Below, in pieces: positions 7,105-14,058 of a DNA stretch of 14,058 bases. The stretch lies in NCBI GenBank assembly GCA_028714935.1, contig JAQTLJ010000014.1, forward strand, positions 1-14,058, given 5' to 3'. Source of the DNA: Candidatus Margulisiibacteriota bacterium (GTDB taxonomy: Bacteria; Margulisbacteria; WOR-1; O2-12-FULL-45-9). A program made the position numbers and the translations under genes. How positions within the stretch are numbered: position 1 is the stretch's first letter; every line of letters starts with the position of its first letter. The notes beneath the pieces are model-generated. The model was given only the letters and a program-made list of their open reading frames with translations, was not told the DNA's origin and made no database searches.

Positions 7105-7137
7105 CCTTATCCGAAGTATACAGCCCTCATCCGAAGT
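7105..7137. repeat. Pair of 13-bp direct repeats upstream of rdgB
   Basis: CCTTATCCGAAGT (7105-7117) and CCTCATCCGAAGT (7125-7137) differ at one base and start 20 bp apart, about two helical turns. They lie directly upstream of the possible rdgB -10 box (7094-7099) and could be an operator, or simply the edge of the palindromic repeat that begins at 7121. Confidence 0.4.
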
Positions 7138-7301
7138 CTTTCTTAATGGATTAACTTTCTTCCGTGGCCTTCTCCCAGAGGGAGAAGGGATTGAGTGTTA
7201 ATTGTTTGGTTAAGTAATCGAAACCCCCCCAACCCCCTCTCCCCCTGGGAGAGGGCCAAAAATCAGTGCTTTTCAATAATTGATAATTTGGGTGAGGGCT
7301 G
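7121..7301. repeat. Compound palindromic intergenic repeat (REP/BIME-like)
   Basis: Two perfect 9-bp hairpins with 3-nt loops lie 46 bp apart: CCTTCTCCC/GGGAGAAGG (7168-7176, 7180-7188) and CCCTCTCCC/GGGAGAGGG (7235-7243, 7247-7255). They differ by one base pair, changed on both sides of the stem (T-A against C-G), so the fold is kept. An outer inverted pair, CAGCCCTCATCC (7121-7132) and GGGTGAGGGCTG (7290-7301), complementary at 11 of 12 positions, encloses them. The layout is that of a bacterial interspersed palindromic mosaic or a small non-coding element. No coding potential is seen in it. Confidence 0.6.
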
Positions 7302-7314
7302 CTTGCCAATCCCG

Positions 7315-7343
7315 TGCAAGTTTTTGACCATTAAACCCGATAT
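7315..7343 (+). promoter_or_regulatory. Sigma28/sigmaD-like promoter upstream of the 795-residue orphan
   Basis: TGCAAGTTTT (7315-7324), 11 nt, then CCCGATAT (7336-7343). The -10 part matches the flagellar sigma consensus GCCGATAA/GCCGATAT in seven of eight bases, and AAGTTT matches the end of the TAAAGTTT -35 box. The spacer is about one base longer than in E. coli. The same motif with the same spacing recurs at 10116. Transcription would start near 7350. Recognition by a flagellar sigma is inference. Confidence 0.5.
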
Positions 7344-7374
7344 TATTGATAGTTAGATACTATGCTTTCGGTCA

Positions 7375-7410
7375 GCCTGTTGCCGGAGGCAAATTCAACC
7401 AAGAACAGGC
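7375..7410 (+). promoter_or_regulatory. Hairpin competing with the leader terminator
   Basis: GCCTGTT (7375-7381) is the exact reverse complement of AACAGGC (7404-7410), and a small hairpin (GCC GGA GGC, 7382-7390) nests between them. The right arm is the loop of the following terminator hairpin, so the two folds would exclude each other or form a pseudoknot. This is the geometry of an attenuator. No known riboswitch class was recognised. Confidence 0.45.
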
Positions 7411-7430
7411 CACTTGGTTTTTTTGTTTTT
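7397..7430 (+). terminator. Intrinsic terminator between promoter and gene
   Basis: AACCAAG (7397-7403) pairs with CTTGGTT (7413-7419) around a 9-nt loop, followed directly by a T-tract interrupted by a single G (7418-7430). It points along the plus strand. No plus-strand gene precedes it except the distant tRNA, and it lies about 75 bp after the predicted start of the sigma28-like promoter and 65 bp before the 795-residue gene. It either attenuates that gene or ends an RNA of about 80 nt. Confidence 0.65.
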
Positions 7431-7494
7431 AATGGGAAATTAAGTGAAATTATCGGTCGAAGTTAACGATATATATACAGGGAAAAGATAAAGT

Positions 7495-9882
7495 ATGGGT
7501 ATTACCAAACCAGCGATCAGACCGGAAGAAATCAGAGCTCAGGTCAGAGAACTCCAGAGGTCTCGCACCGAGCTTTTGTCGAGGCTAAACACGCTCAGGA
7601 ATCTGATCACCCAAAGGATCAGGGAAAATCCCTACTCACTTACCGCGGCAGAAAGCACGGCGCTCCGCCAGCTGGACACCATCATCAGGACACTGCAGAC
7701 CCGCGACCTGAAAGCCAGCGAGGTTGAAACTCTTAACAAAGCGCTGGAAACCCTCGATAAATCAAGCGCCCGGAACGAAATGGAAAAGAAAGCCCTGCAG
7801 AATGCCGAACAGGAATTTGATCGGTACCAGGCAAACGGCGCCAATCAGAACGCTGCCGCCGCCCAGGCAAACCGGCAGCATCACTCAACTGCGCCGGTCG
7901 GCGCACCGTCCCAGCCCGGAGCCAATGCCTCCGAACTCAGCCGGATACTCAGCGGGCAATTGACATCCAGCCAGGACCTGAACGTCCATACTATCGACCT
8001 CAAGCACATCATCCAACAGATACGGTCGCTCACTTTGGGCCGGCAGGACGCATCACTGCAGGGCATCTTGAGGGCCCTCCCCCAGGAAACGGTAAGAGGC
8101 GAGCAGAGCTCGCTCGTTGCCGATATCCTCGGCCGGATCATGCTGGCCAGGATCATCGAAAAGCTGGTCAAGAGCATTTCTGATAAATCGAACGGCGGCT
8201 CCGTCACCGAGAAAATGCTCGAAGCGGCCGTCAAAGAGCTTAACAACTCACTCCGCCTTGCCTCGGTGGAAACCAAGACCAAGTCCGCAAGCCAGGTCCG
8301 CAAGGACAAGGAAACTTTGGAACGCGAGAGAGAGCTCGGCCTCGATAAAGAAGCCAGCAGCGACAGGAATGTTCGCTTTGAGGTCTCTTATAACCGGGCC
8401 CGGAATACCATGGAGATCAGTATCAACGGCCGCGCCACGGAAAGGGACCTCGTCACCAACGCCAGGAACCTGTTCAGCAACCGGCCGGAGCAAGCGCTCC
8501 CGCTGATCATCGAAGCCGCCGCCCGCCTGGTCGCCGGCAACGCCTCCTACCGCAGTGAAGTCGTCCGTGTCGTCACCGGGTTATTTACCCAGGTTTCCGA
8601 CGCTAACGTCAATTTCGAGACCATTTACCGGTCGGTCTCCCGCACCCTGATCACCAAACCGGCGGCCACGCCGTCGATGCAGATCGGGACCCCGTCCGGC
8701 CAGATCCTGTCTGAACTGCGGGCCGAGATCTCCCGGTCGATCATGTCGACCGCGCCGCAGATCACCATCCCGGCGCTGCTCAAAGAATACAACCGCGCCT
8801 CGATCACTAAGAACCAGACCGCGATGAACGACCTAGCCAAAGTGATAAGCGATGTCGCCCGGACCGACGAAGGGCGCAAATTCATCATCAGCGCTTTCTC
8901 TTCCAACCGGCCGCCGGTAGAGATGACTTCGACCGCAGCGGGCAAGAGCATTGTTATCCAGACGGTTTCTGACATTCTGGCCGGCTCGCAATCGGCCGCC
9001 AAGGCTGCCGTCGAGACCAGGCCGGAGGCCAAGACCAACCTGCACCAGATCAAGGATGCCGGCCAGCGGCAGATGGAGATCGCCAAACAGCTCGCTTCAG
9101 CCAACCAAGCCCTCCTGGGCGAGAAACTGGCCGCCGCCGAAGGAACCGCTTATCTGGCCGCCAGCGACTTCCTGAAAGCGGTCAATCAGGTCAACCGCGC
9201 CATCGAGCTCGTCGGTAAAGGGAGCCTGGTCAAAGCAAGTAAACGGAGTAAAGCCGCCGCTGCCAATAAGGTCAACGCTAAGAGCCGAGCCGCAGGCAGC
9301 CGGACCGCTTCGAAGAGACCGGCACAGCAGGCCAAACTGACGGCGACCATGCAGGCCATGCATGAACTCAAATCGACCTTAAAATCGACCGGTTTAACGA
9401 TGTCCAGCACGATCGTGGAAAACATTTATTCCGGCATGGTCGGCCTTAACCTGATCTCGGAGATCAAGGGGATGACCGGCAATATCAACAGCCCGGCGGA
9501 ACAGTCAAAATCGACCGCCACGATGCTGCGGGTGATCGAAGCGCTCGAGGCCCAGGTCCAGAAAGCAGCCGGAACCAGGGCAGCCAGAAGCGTCTCTTCG
9601 GCCACCGCTGCCAAAGCGGCGGAAGAGATCCTGGCCCATTCACCGCGCCTGTTATATTACGGTATTATCCTGCGGCTGGTCAGGCTTGATGGGGAGCTGT
9701 TTGAGCTAGTCTATAGCAAGTTAAGGGAAAAAGGCCGGACCAAAGCCCTCATTAACGACATCAAAAAAGGCGACGTTGACGAAGCCACTGACGAAGTTCT
9801 GGATATGGTCTGGACAGTTTCCTCTGTCGCTAACCGCCAGTCGGAGCAACAGAAAGAAGAAGCACTGCCGCTGGCTGCCTAA
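7495..9882 (+). CDS. 795-residue cysteine-free helical protein of unknown function
   Basis: I recognise no family. The N-terminus (1-112) is charged and helical with coiled-coil character. A Gln/Asn/Ala/Pro-rich linker follows (about 113-147), then helical stretches, a charged segment near 265-295 (KETLERERELGLDKEASSDR), a small beta-type piece (RFEVSYNRARNTMEISING, about 298-316), more helices, and a very basic Lys/Ala/Ser stretch near 576-617 resembling histone-like tails. The C-terminus (about 715-780) is compact and helical. There is no signal peptide, no membrane segment and no cysteine, and only one tryptophan. The ribosome site is weak (AGGGA, 11 nt before the ATG). The gene follows a sigma28-like promoter and a terminator-bearing leader, and precedes a large modular protein with the same promoter motif. 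A structural or scaffold protein, or a substrate of signal-less (type III-like) export, would fit; this is inference. Confidence 0.85.
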   Translation: MGITKPAIRPEEIRAQVRELQRSRTELLSRLNTLRNLITQRIRENPYSLTAAESTALRQLDTIIRTLQTRDLKASEVETLNKALETLDKSSARNEMEKKALQNAEQEFDRYQANGANQNAAAAQANRQHHSTAPVGAPSQPGANASELSRILSGQLTSSQDLNVHTIDLKHIIQQIRSLTLGRQDASLQGILRALPQETVRGEQSSLVADILGRIMLARIIEKLVKSISDKSNGGSVTEKMLEAAVKELNNSLRLASVETKTKSASQVRKDKETLERERELGLDKEASSDRNVRFEVSYNRARNTMEISINGRATERDLVTNARNLFSNRPEQALPLIIEAAARLVAGNASYRSEVVRVVTGLFTQVSDANVNFETIYRSVSRTLITKPAATPSMQIGTPSGQILSELRAEISRSIMSTAPQITIPALLKEYNRASITKNQTAMNDLAKVISDVARTDEGRKFIISAFSSNRPPVEMTSTAAGKSIVIQTVSDILAGSQSAAKAAVETRPEAKTNLHQIKDAGQRQMEIAKQLASANQALLGEKLAAAEGTAYLAASDFLKAVNQVNRAIELVGKGSLVKASKRSKAAAANKVNAKSRAAGSRTASKRPAQQAKLTATMQAMHELKSTLKSTGLTMSSTIVENIYSGMVGLNLISEIKGMTGNINSPAEQSKSTATMLRVIEALEAQVQKAAGTRAARSVSSATAAKAAEEILAHSPRLLYYGIILRLVRLDGELFELVYSKLREKGRTKALINDIKKGDVDEATDEVLDMVWTVSSVANRQSEQQKEEALPLAA

Positions 9883-9919
9883 ATATCATCTTAAATCCCC
9901 CACCCCTGATTTTATCCCT

Positions 9920-10103
9920 GGATTATTGATTGTCACAGGATTTCTCAGGATAAAGGCAAAATCACTGATTTTTCACGGATTGTCACGGGATTCCCAGATA
10001 TTAATTTTATCACTCCGAGATATCCAAGATCATCTGCGACCAATCCGCGAATAAAATCAACATCCTGGGAGATCCAGAGATGATCCAGTGATGATCCTGA
10101 GAG
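9920..10103. repeat. Degenerate direct and inverted repeats between the two large genes
   Basis: A roughly 20-bp unit, GATTGTCACAGGATTTCTCAG (from 9928) and GATTGTCACGGGATTCCCAG (from 9978), is repeated 50 bp apart. The right half is roughly the reverse complement of the left: TCTCAGGAT (9943-9951) matches ATCCTGAGA (10094-10102) exactly, and GGATTCCCAG near 9989 faces CTGGGAGATCC near 10067. The whole looks like a decayed palindromic intergenic repeat. No gene and no convincing terminator with a T-run was found between 9883 and 10115. Confidence 0.5.
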
Positions 10104-10115
10104 TTCAATAAATCA

Positions 10116-10144
10116 TGCAAGTTTTCCGCAAGTTAACCCGATAA
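10116..10144 (+). promoter_or_regulatory. Sigma28/sigmaD-like promoter upstream of the large modular protein
   Basis: TGCAAGTTTT (10116-10125), 11 nt, then CCCGATAA (10137-10144). The first box is identical over 10 bases to that at 7315, the spacing is the same, and the -10 box matches GCCGATAA in seven of eight bases. The leader to the ATG at 10223 would be about 70 nt and ends in a strong ribosome site (TGGAGG, 10211-10216). Confidence 0.5.
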
Positions 10145-10222
10145 TATAAGTGAAATGAATAAAGCATTTAACGGATTGCCTGTTTACGTGATGATTTTAT
10201 CGTCTATTTTTGGAGGTAAATA

Positions 10223-13200
10223 ATGGTTGTTACGGCATACCCTGGATATATAGGGGTTAACGGGGAAAGCGGCGGTACTTCTCTTACCCGCTGGCGCTCA
10301 GAAGCCACGGTGGGCGCTCTTTTAGCAGACATGGTTCGCTTCGTTGACCAGGAAGGCGATGGGACCGGGATCTCAATTATTATTAATGAAGGCTTTGCCC
10401 TTGAAGACCGCAATGACAGCTTGGGCCCCACTTACCAAGAATCACTTGGCGATTATGTCGGCTCCCAGCGCGGGCTCGTTGCCGGCCGGCTGTCTCAGGC
10501 TTTAACTAGCATTACCTTCCCTGAAGGGATAACCACCGACGCGCAAAAAATAGCCTACATTAATGATCGTTTAGATCTCCTTGAAACCGCCCTGTATAAT
10601 AACTCCGGTTCCACCTACAATCTTGAAGCGGTCAGAGCCTATTTGAGGAGGCCCGAGGGGGGAATATCGCTAGCCCAAATCGCCGGGCTCCAGGGCGAGA
10701 CCTCGGATGCAAGAATCGCCAATTTGCTAAGAAGCATGGGGGAAGATCCCGAACAATTTACTACTGCCCACATGCAAGCTTTTGAGCAATTAGAAACTTT
10801 GGCCAGCACCCAGCACCGCGCAGATGTTCTGCATTCATTGGACGGGAAAGACCTGAGTTCCGAAGCCAGTGTCCGGACGGCCCTTCAAGAATTGGGCTAC
10901 AGCCAGGCAATAATTGACGCGGTAATCACCCATCTCAATGAGGGCGAGGTGTCATATTCAGATCTTATCGAAGCCGACCTCGCTTCAACTATAGTATATG
11001 AAGAAATTGAAGCCAACGCGGCTTTCCAGGCGCATCATGATACCGGGGCAGCTGCTCCTGCCCTCACTGAAGAAAACCAGGATATAATCGATCTGGCCAA
11101 CGGCCAACTCGAAGAACACAGGTTGGCTGAGGAACCTTCTGACTCGGTTATGCCCTCCGGCCCCCAAAACATACAAGAGATCCTGGCCAGTAGAGGGGTC
11201 GCTTTTGAGACGCTCGACATAAATGGCGACGGCACGATCACCCGGACAGAAGTGCAATATTACAACGCGCACAATGCTGCCGATGCAATGGATATTACCG
11301 AGAACATCTTCAACCTCATCGCCAATAATATGGTAGTTGGCAGCGGCGACGGCGAGATCAGCCAGGCCGAGTGGACCCGCGCGGTTGATGTCATCAGCCG
11401 CTACACGATGGTCAGGGGGATCAGCGACGAGGAAGCGGTTGAGCTTTACTTCAATCCCGACGCCACCTTCCGCAATGAAGATTTGGATGCTATGGAAGCT
11501 GCTTCTACAGCGGTTTTTGATGAACTTAACAACAAAGACCTGAGCGATGCGGCCCATGTCAGGACCGCCCTTCAGGAATTGGGTTACTCATCTGCTGTTA
11601 TAGAGGCCGTAATAGCCGAGATCAGCGATTACAGTATCGGCGCCGCAGGCATCGCTTCTATTATAATTAATGTAGTGGAAGACGCCCGGACCGGCCGCGG
11701 CCCCAACAACCTGACCTGGCCTCCGGGGCAATATTACACCCCCGAGATGATCATGGGCTTCCTGCGCGGCGAAGGGGTGATGGACCCCAGCATCTTCTTC
11801 ACCGACGAGTCGATGCAAGAGACAATGAACAACATCCAGTGGTCCCAGAGCTTACAGGAAAGACAGGGACATGCGCGTACTTTACTCCAGAGTCTAATCA
11901 GCGCCGGCCGCCTGGCCGAAGCCGAATGTTTATTGCGGATCTTAACCGATGAAACTTACATGGGAGGCCAGTACAGCCAGTACCATGTCGACGGCATCGC
12001 CGGGGACGACGAGGTCGCCCGGCAAATGGCCGCTCAGTATGTCCACAGCCACCAGTATACCCGCGCCCTCCACTGGGCAGAAACTGTCGCCGATTCAGAT
12101 GTCCTTAACAATATCTACCGCCAAATCGCCAACGGCTATCTTGACCAGAGGCCGCCCAACTACACCGGCGCCCTGGACGCAGCCCAGCATATAACTGACA
12201 TGAACCAGAGGGACCAGATACTCCAGCCGCTATTCCAGACCTGCCGGACCGGCACCGATCCGGGCCGGCTGCAGCTTGCCTACGAGATCGGCCAGTTCTG
12301 GCTGGAGCACGGCTCCAGCAGCGGCAGCGCCCTGGACAACCTGGCGCTTGTCGCCCAGGCCTGCGTCACTTCTACCAATCCGCAGGTAAGGGCGCTGGCA
12401 GAAACGATCGTCAATTACATGGCAGAACATAGCAATCCTGACACGGACACCGTGACGATCAGGCGCAACACCCCTTCGGGACCGCAGGAGACGGAAATGT
12501 CGGTCGCCGCTTTCCGTCAGCAGACCATTGACTCGCTCAGGACACCGCCCGAGATCGCCGCGATCAGGGCTTCGGTCCTGCCGGCTGGCGCTGCCAATCC
12601 CAACCTGGCCAATGCTCCACATGCAATCGAACAACTGCAGGCGCTAATCGCGGCCCACTCGGCGGATACGCCTGAAGACAGGGAGATCAAGGCGCACGCT
12701 TACCTGGCGCTGGCCGATATTTACCGCGCCGCGGGCGACTCGGTCTTTGACGAAGGCTATTCCGGCCATTTCCACGATACCGACGCTTATCACATGTACG
12801 AGCTTGCCGCCCGGTGCGGCCATCAGGCGGCTACTCTTTTCATCGGCTTAAGGGATGCGGCTCCGGCAGGGTCAGAAGATAGAACTTATTACAACAGCAT
12901 GGTCGGTAAGAGCAACGGTGTTATTGGCCAGTTGATCGTCGACTTTACGCCCTACTTTGCCGACACGGAGCACAAAGGCAGCGACGGGCTCCGCCTGGCG
13001 GACGCTGGCGCGTTTACGGCAGATTTGAGGACCCTAGCCAAATATATCCCTACCGGCTCACCGGTCTCTTATACCGATGAGAACCGTCAACCACGCGATT
13101 GTGAAGCGAGCGTTCTCTTCAAACGCCGGGTCGCTTTAAATGACGACCAAGCACATCCTGCCAGCTATTTTACTGCACACCCGGCGCCGGCCGATCCGCT

Positions 13201-14058
13201 GGATGCGTATCAACAGATCATGCCGCCGCCGCCGGAACCAGGAGGGCTTGTTGTCGATGCCGAAGCAAGCACAACCGGCAGGGTTAATCAACAGTTTAGC
13301 TACACCTTCACGGTTAATGAACCTGTAGGCGATGTGGCCTGGACTCTGGGCGAAGGCGATCAGGCAGAACTCGAGAGCTTTGGCCTTACCTTTGCCAATG
13401 GCGTCATTTCCGGCCGGCCGAACCATGCCGGAACAATAACTCTTTCGGTCACGTCGACTGATTCCGCCGACCCGCCTCATACCAATACGCGGGAAGTGAC
13501 TTTCACCATCCAGCCGCCGATACCGGCCGGGACGATTACCGGGTCGGGTAATTTAGGCAATGCCACGGTTGGCACAGCTTTCACTGGACGCACGTTAACT
13601 GTACATGCACGGCCTTCAGGAACAGCTCTAGCCTTTGCGTTTGTTGGTAATCACCCAACATGGCTGAGTATTACTCCAGGCACTGGAGTTGTTTCTGGGA
13701 CACCGCCGGCTGGCACAACCGCTGGCGATGTTACATTCCAAGTCCGCGCTTATGAGGGAGCGCCGGCCAAGACTTTCACCGTTCACGTCGGAGCGGCGGC
13801 AACGCCCCATGCTGATGATACTCATTCTGCGGATGACGCTAGTGGGGAAACAGCTTCTCTAGCTATTGCGCGCACTGGTACTAACGCCCTATCAACAACT
13901 TCAGATGCTAATATTGTGCTGACAATAACAGGAGGAACCGGCCCATACACCATCTCCGGGCTACCCGCCGGATTAACTCCAACTGTGACAGGCCAGCGCA
14001 TTGTTATTACTGGAAGAGCTACTACAGAGGGATCTTATTCTGTTACGGTTTCCGACCA
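10223..14058 (+). CDS. Large modular protein: EF-hands, TPR-like helices and He_PIG-type Ig domains (3' end outside window)
   Basis: The frame is open from the ATG at 10223 (ribosome site GGAGG 7 nt upstream) to the window end, 1278 codons without a stop. No signal peptide or membrane segment is visible. Residues 1-330 are helical and acidic. A canonical EF-hand loop, DINGDGTITRTE (332-343), pairs with a degenerate one, VGSGDGEISQAE (372-383), that lacks the first Asp. A helical module with KDLS and VRTALQELGYS motifs occurs twice (207-235 and 437-464), flanking the EF-hands. Residues about 530-680 and 820-880 look TPR- or Sel1-like. After a proline linker (MPPPPEPGG, ending at 1008) come immunoglobulin-type domains resembling He_PIG, with GVISGRP and GVVSGTP signatures (about 1008-1095 and 1100-1195) and a third starting near 1210. 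Such tails usually belong to large cell-surface or secreted adhesion-like proteins, so the missing export signal is odd. Domain calls are by eye; overall function is unknown. Confidence 0.85.
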   Translation, partial: MVVTAYPGYIGVNGESGGTSLTRWRSEATVGALLADMVRFVDQEGDGTGISIIINEGFALEDRNDSLGPTYQESLGDYVGSQRGLVAGRLSQALTSITFPEGITTDAQKIAYINDRLDLLETALYNNSGSTYNLEAVRAYLRRPEGGISLAQIAGLQGETSDARIANLLRSMGEDPEQFTTAHMQAFEQLETLASTQHRADVLHSLDGKDLSSEASVRTALQELGYSQAIIDAVITHLNEGEVSYSDLIEADLASTIVYEEIEANAAFQAHHDTGAAAPALTEENQDIIDLANGQLEEHRLAEEPSDSVMPSGPQNIQEILASRGVAFETLDINGDGTITRTEVQYYNAHNAADAMDITENIFNLIANNMVVGSGDGEISQAEWTRAVDVISRYTMVRGISDEEAVELYFNPDATFRNEDLDAMEAASTAVFDELNNKDLSDAAHVRTALQELGYSSAVIEAVIAEISDYSIGAAGIASIIINVVEDARTGRGPNNLTWPPGQYYTPEMIMGFLRGEGVMDPSIFFTDESMQETMNNIQWSQSLQERQGHARTLLQSLISAGRLAEAECLLRILTDETYMGGQYSQYHVDGIAGDDEVARQMAAQYVHSHQYTRALHWAETVADSDVLNNIYRQIANGYLDQRPPNYTGALDAAQHITDMNQRDQILQPLFQTCRTGTDPGRLQLAYEIGQFWLEHGSSSGSALDNLALVAQACVTSTNPQVRALAETIVNYMAEHSNPDTDTVTIRRNTPSGPQETEMSVAAFRQQTIDSLRTPPEIAAIRASVLPAGAANPNLANAPHAIEQLQALIAAHSADTPEDREIKAHAYLALADIYRAAGDSVFDEGYSGHFHDTDAYHMYELAARCGHQAATLFIGLRDAAPAGSEDRTYYNSMVGKSNGVIGQLIVDFTPYFADTEHKGSDGLRLADAGAFTADLRTLAKYIPTGSPVSYTDENRQPRDCEASVLFKRRVALNDDQAHPASYFTAHPAPADPLDAYQQIMPPPPEPGGLVVDAEASTTGRVNQQFSYTFTVNEPVGDVAWTLGEGDQAELESFGLTFANGVISGRPNHAGTITLSVTSTDSADPPHTNTREVTFTIQPPIPAGTITGSGNLGNATVGTAFTGRTLTVHARPSGTALAFAFVGNHPTWLSITPGTGVVSGTPPAGTTAGDVTFQVRAYEGAPAKTFTVHVGAAATPHADDTHSADDASGETASLAIARTGTNALSTTSDANIVLTITGGTGPYTISGLPAGLTPTVTGQRIVITGRATTEGSYSVTVSD

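Noticed and set aside
6653..7201. A 182-residue plus-strand ORF across rdgB
   Set aside because: It is the reverse-strand shadow of rdgB running into repeat DNA; no ribosome site or recognisable motif.
7121..7301. CRISPR array
   Set aside because: Only two related hairpins of 21 bp with one intervening stretch; no regular direct repeats with spacers and no cas genes.
7350..7430. Cyclic-di-GMP (GEMM) or other known riboswitch in the leader
   Set aside because: A c-di-GMP switch would suit a motility-type regulon, but the conserved GEMM core (such as GGGCAAA and GACGCAAAGCC) is not present; only a terminator and a competing stem can be supported.
8625..9104. A 159-residue minus-strand ORF
   Set aside because: It lies opposite the 795-residue gene, whose frame has consistent codon use over 2.4 kb; the opposite frame looks like a composition artefact.
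10985..11557. A 190-residue minus-strand ORF
   Set aside because: It is opposite the EF-hand region of the large modular protein, where the plus-strand frame encodes a canonical calcium-binding loop.

Overview
This window is a bacterial chromosomal segment of moderate GC content. It has ordinary Shine-Dalgarno sites, compact translationally overlapping genes, a sigma70-type tRNA promoter and no plasmid or phage hallmark genes. No gene fixes the taxon. The mix of homospermidine synthase, a YgiQ-type radical SAM protein, large orphan proteins and a putative-Ig repeat protein would suit an uncultured candidate phylum (Margulisbacteria/Saganbacteria or Omnitrophota are guesses only).

Left block (1-6355, minus strand): a polyamine operon. 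From a promoter near 6328-6355 the order is a possible 55-codon leader ORF, a homospermidine synthase (4609-6096), a second homospermidine synthase about 70% identical to it (3020-4555), a fold-III PLP ornithine-type decarboxylase (1908-3023), a YgiQ-family radical SAM protein (169-1908), and the lysine-rich N-terminus of a gene that leaves the window (1-141). The last three junctions before that final gene are tight: the second synthase and the decarboxylase overlap by 4 nt, and the decarboxylase and ygiQ by 1 nt. The implied pathway is ornithine to putrescine, then two putrescines to homospermidine.

Middle block (6349-7494): a tRNA-Arg(TCG) gene on the plus strand, whose -35 box overlaps that of the divergent polyamine promoter; a convergent rdgB/HAM1 (XTP/dITP pyrophosphatase); then about 400 bp of non-coding DNA. 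This non-coding stretch holds a compound palindromic repeat, a promoter resembling the flagellar sigma28/sigmaD type, and an intrinsic terminator with a competing hairpin, all upstream of the next gene.

Right block (7495-14058, plus strand): two large proteins without recognisable signal peptides. The first is a 795-residue, cysteine-free, mostly helical orphan. The second is at least 1278 residues long and open at the window edge; it combines a duplicated helical module, an EF-hand pair, TPR-like helices, a proline linker and at least two He_PIG-like immunoglobulin-type domains, with a third entering. Each gene is preceded by the same bipartite motif (TGCAAGTTTT, 11 nt, CCCGATAW), which suggests co-regulation, possibly by a flagellar-type sigma factor. 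This pair and its leader RNA are the most novel part of the window.
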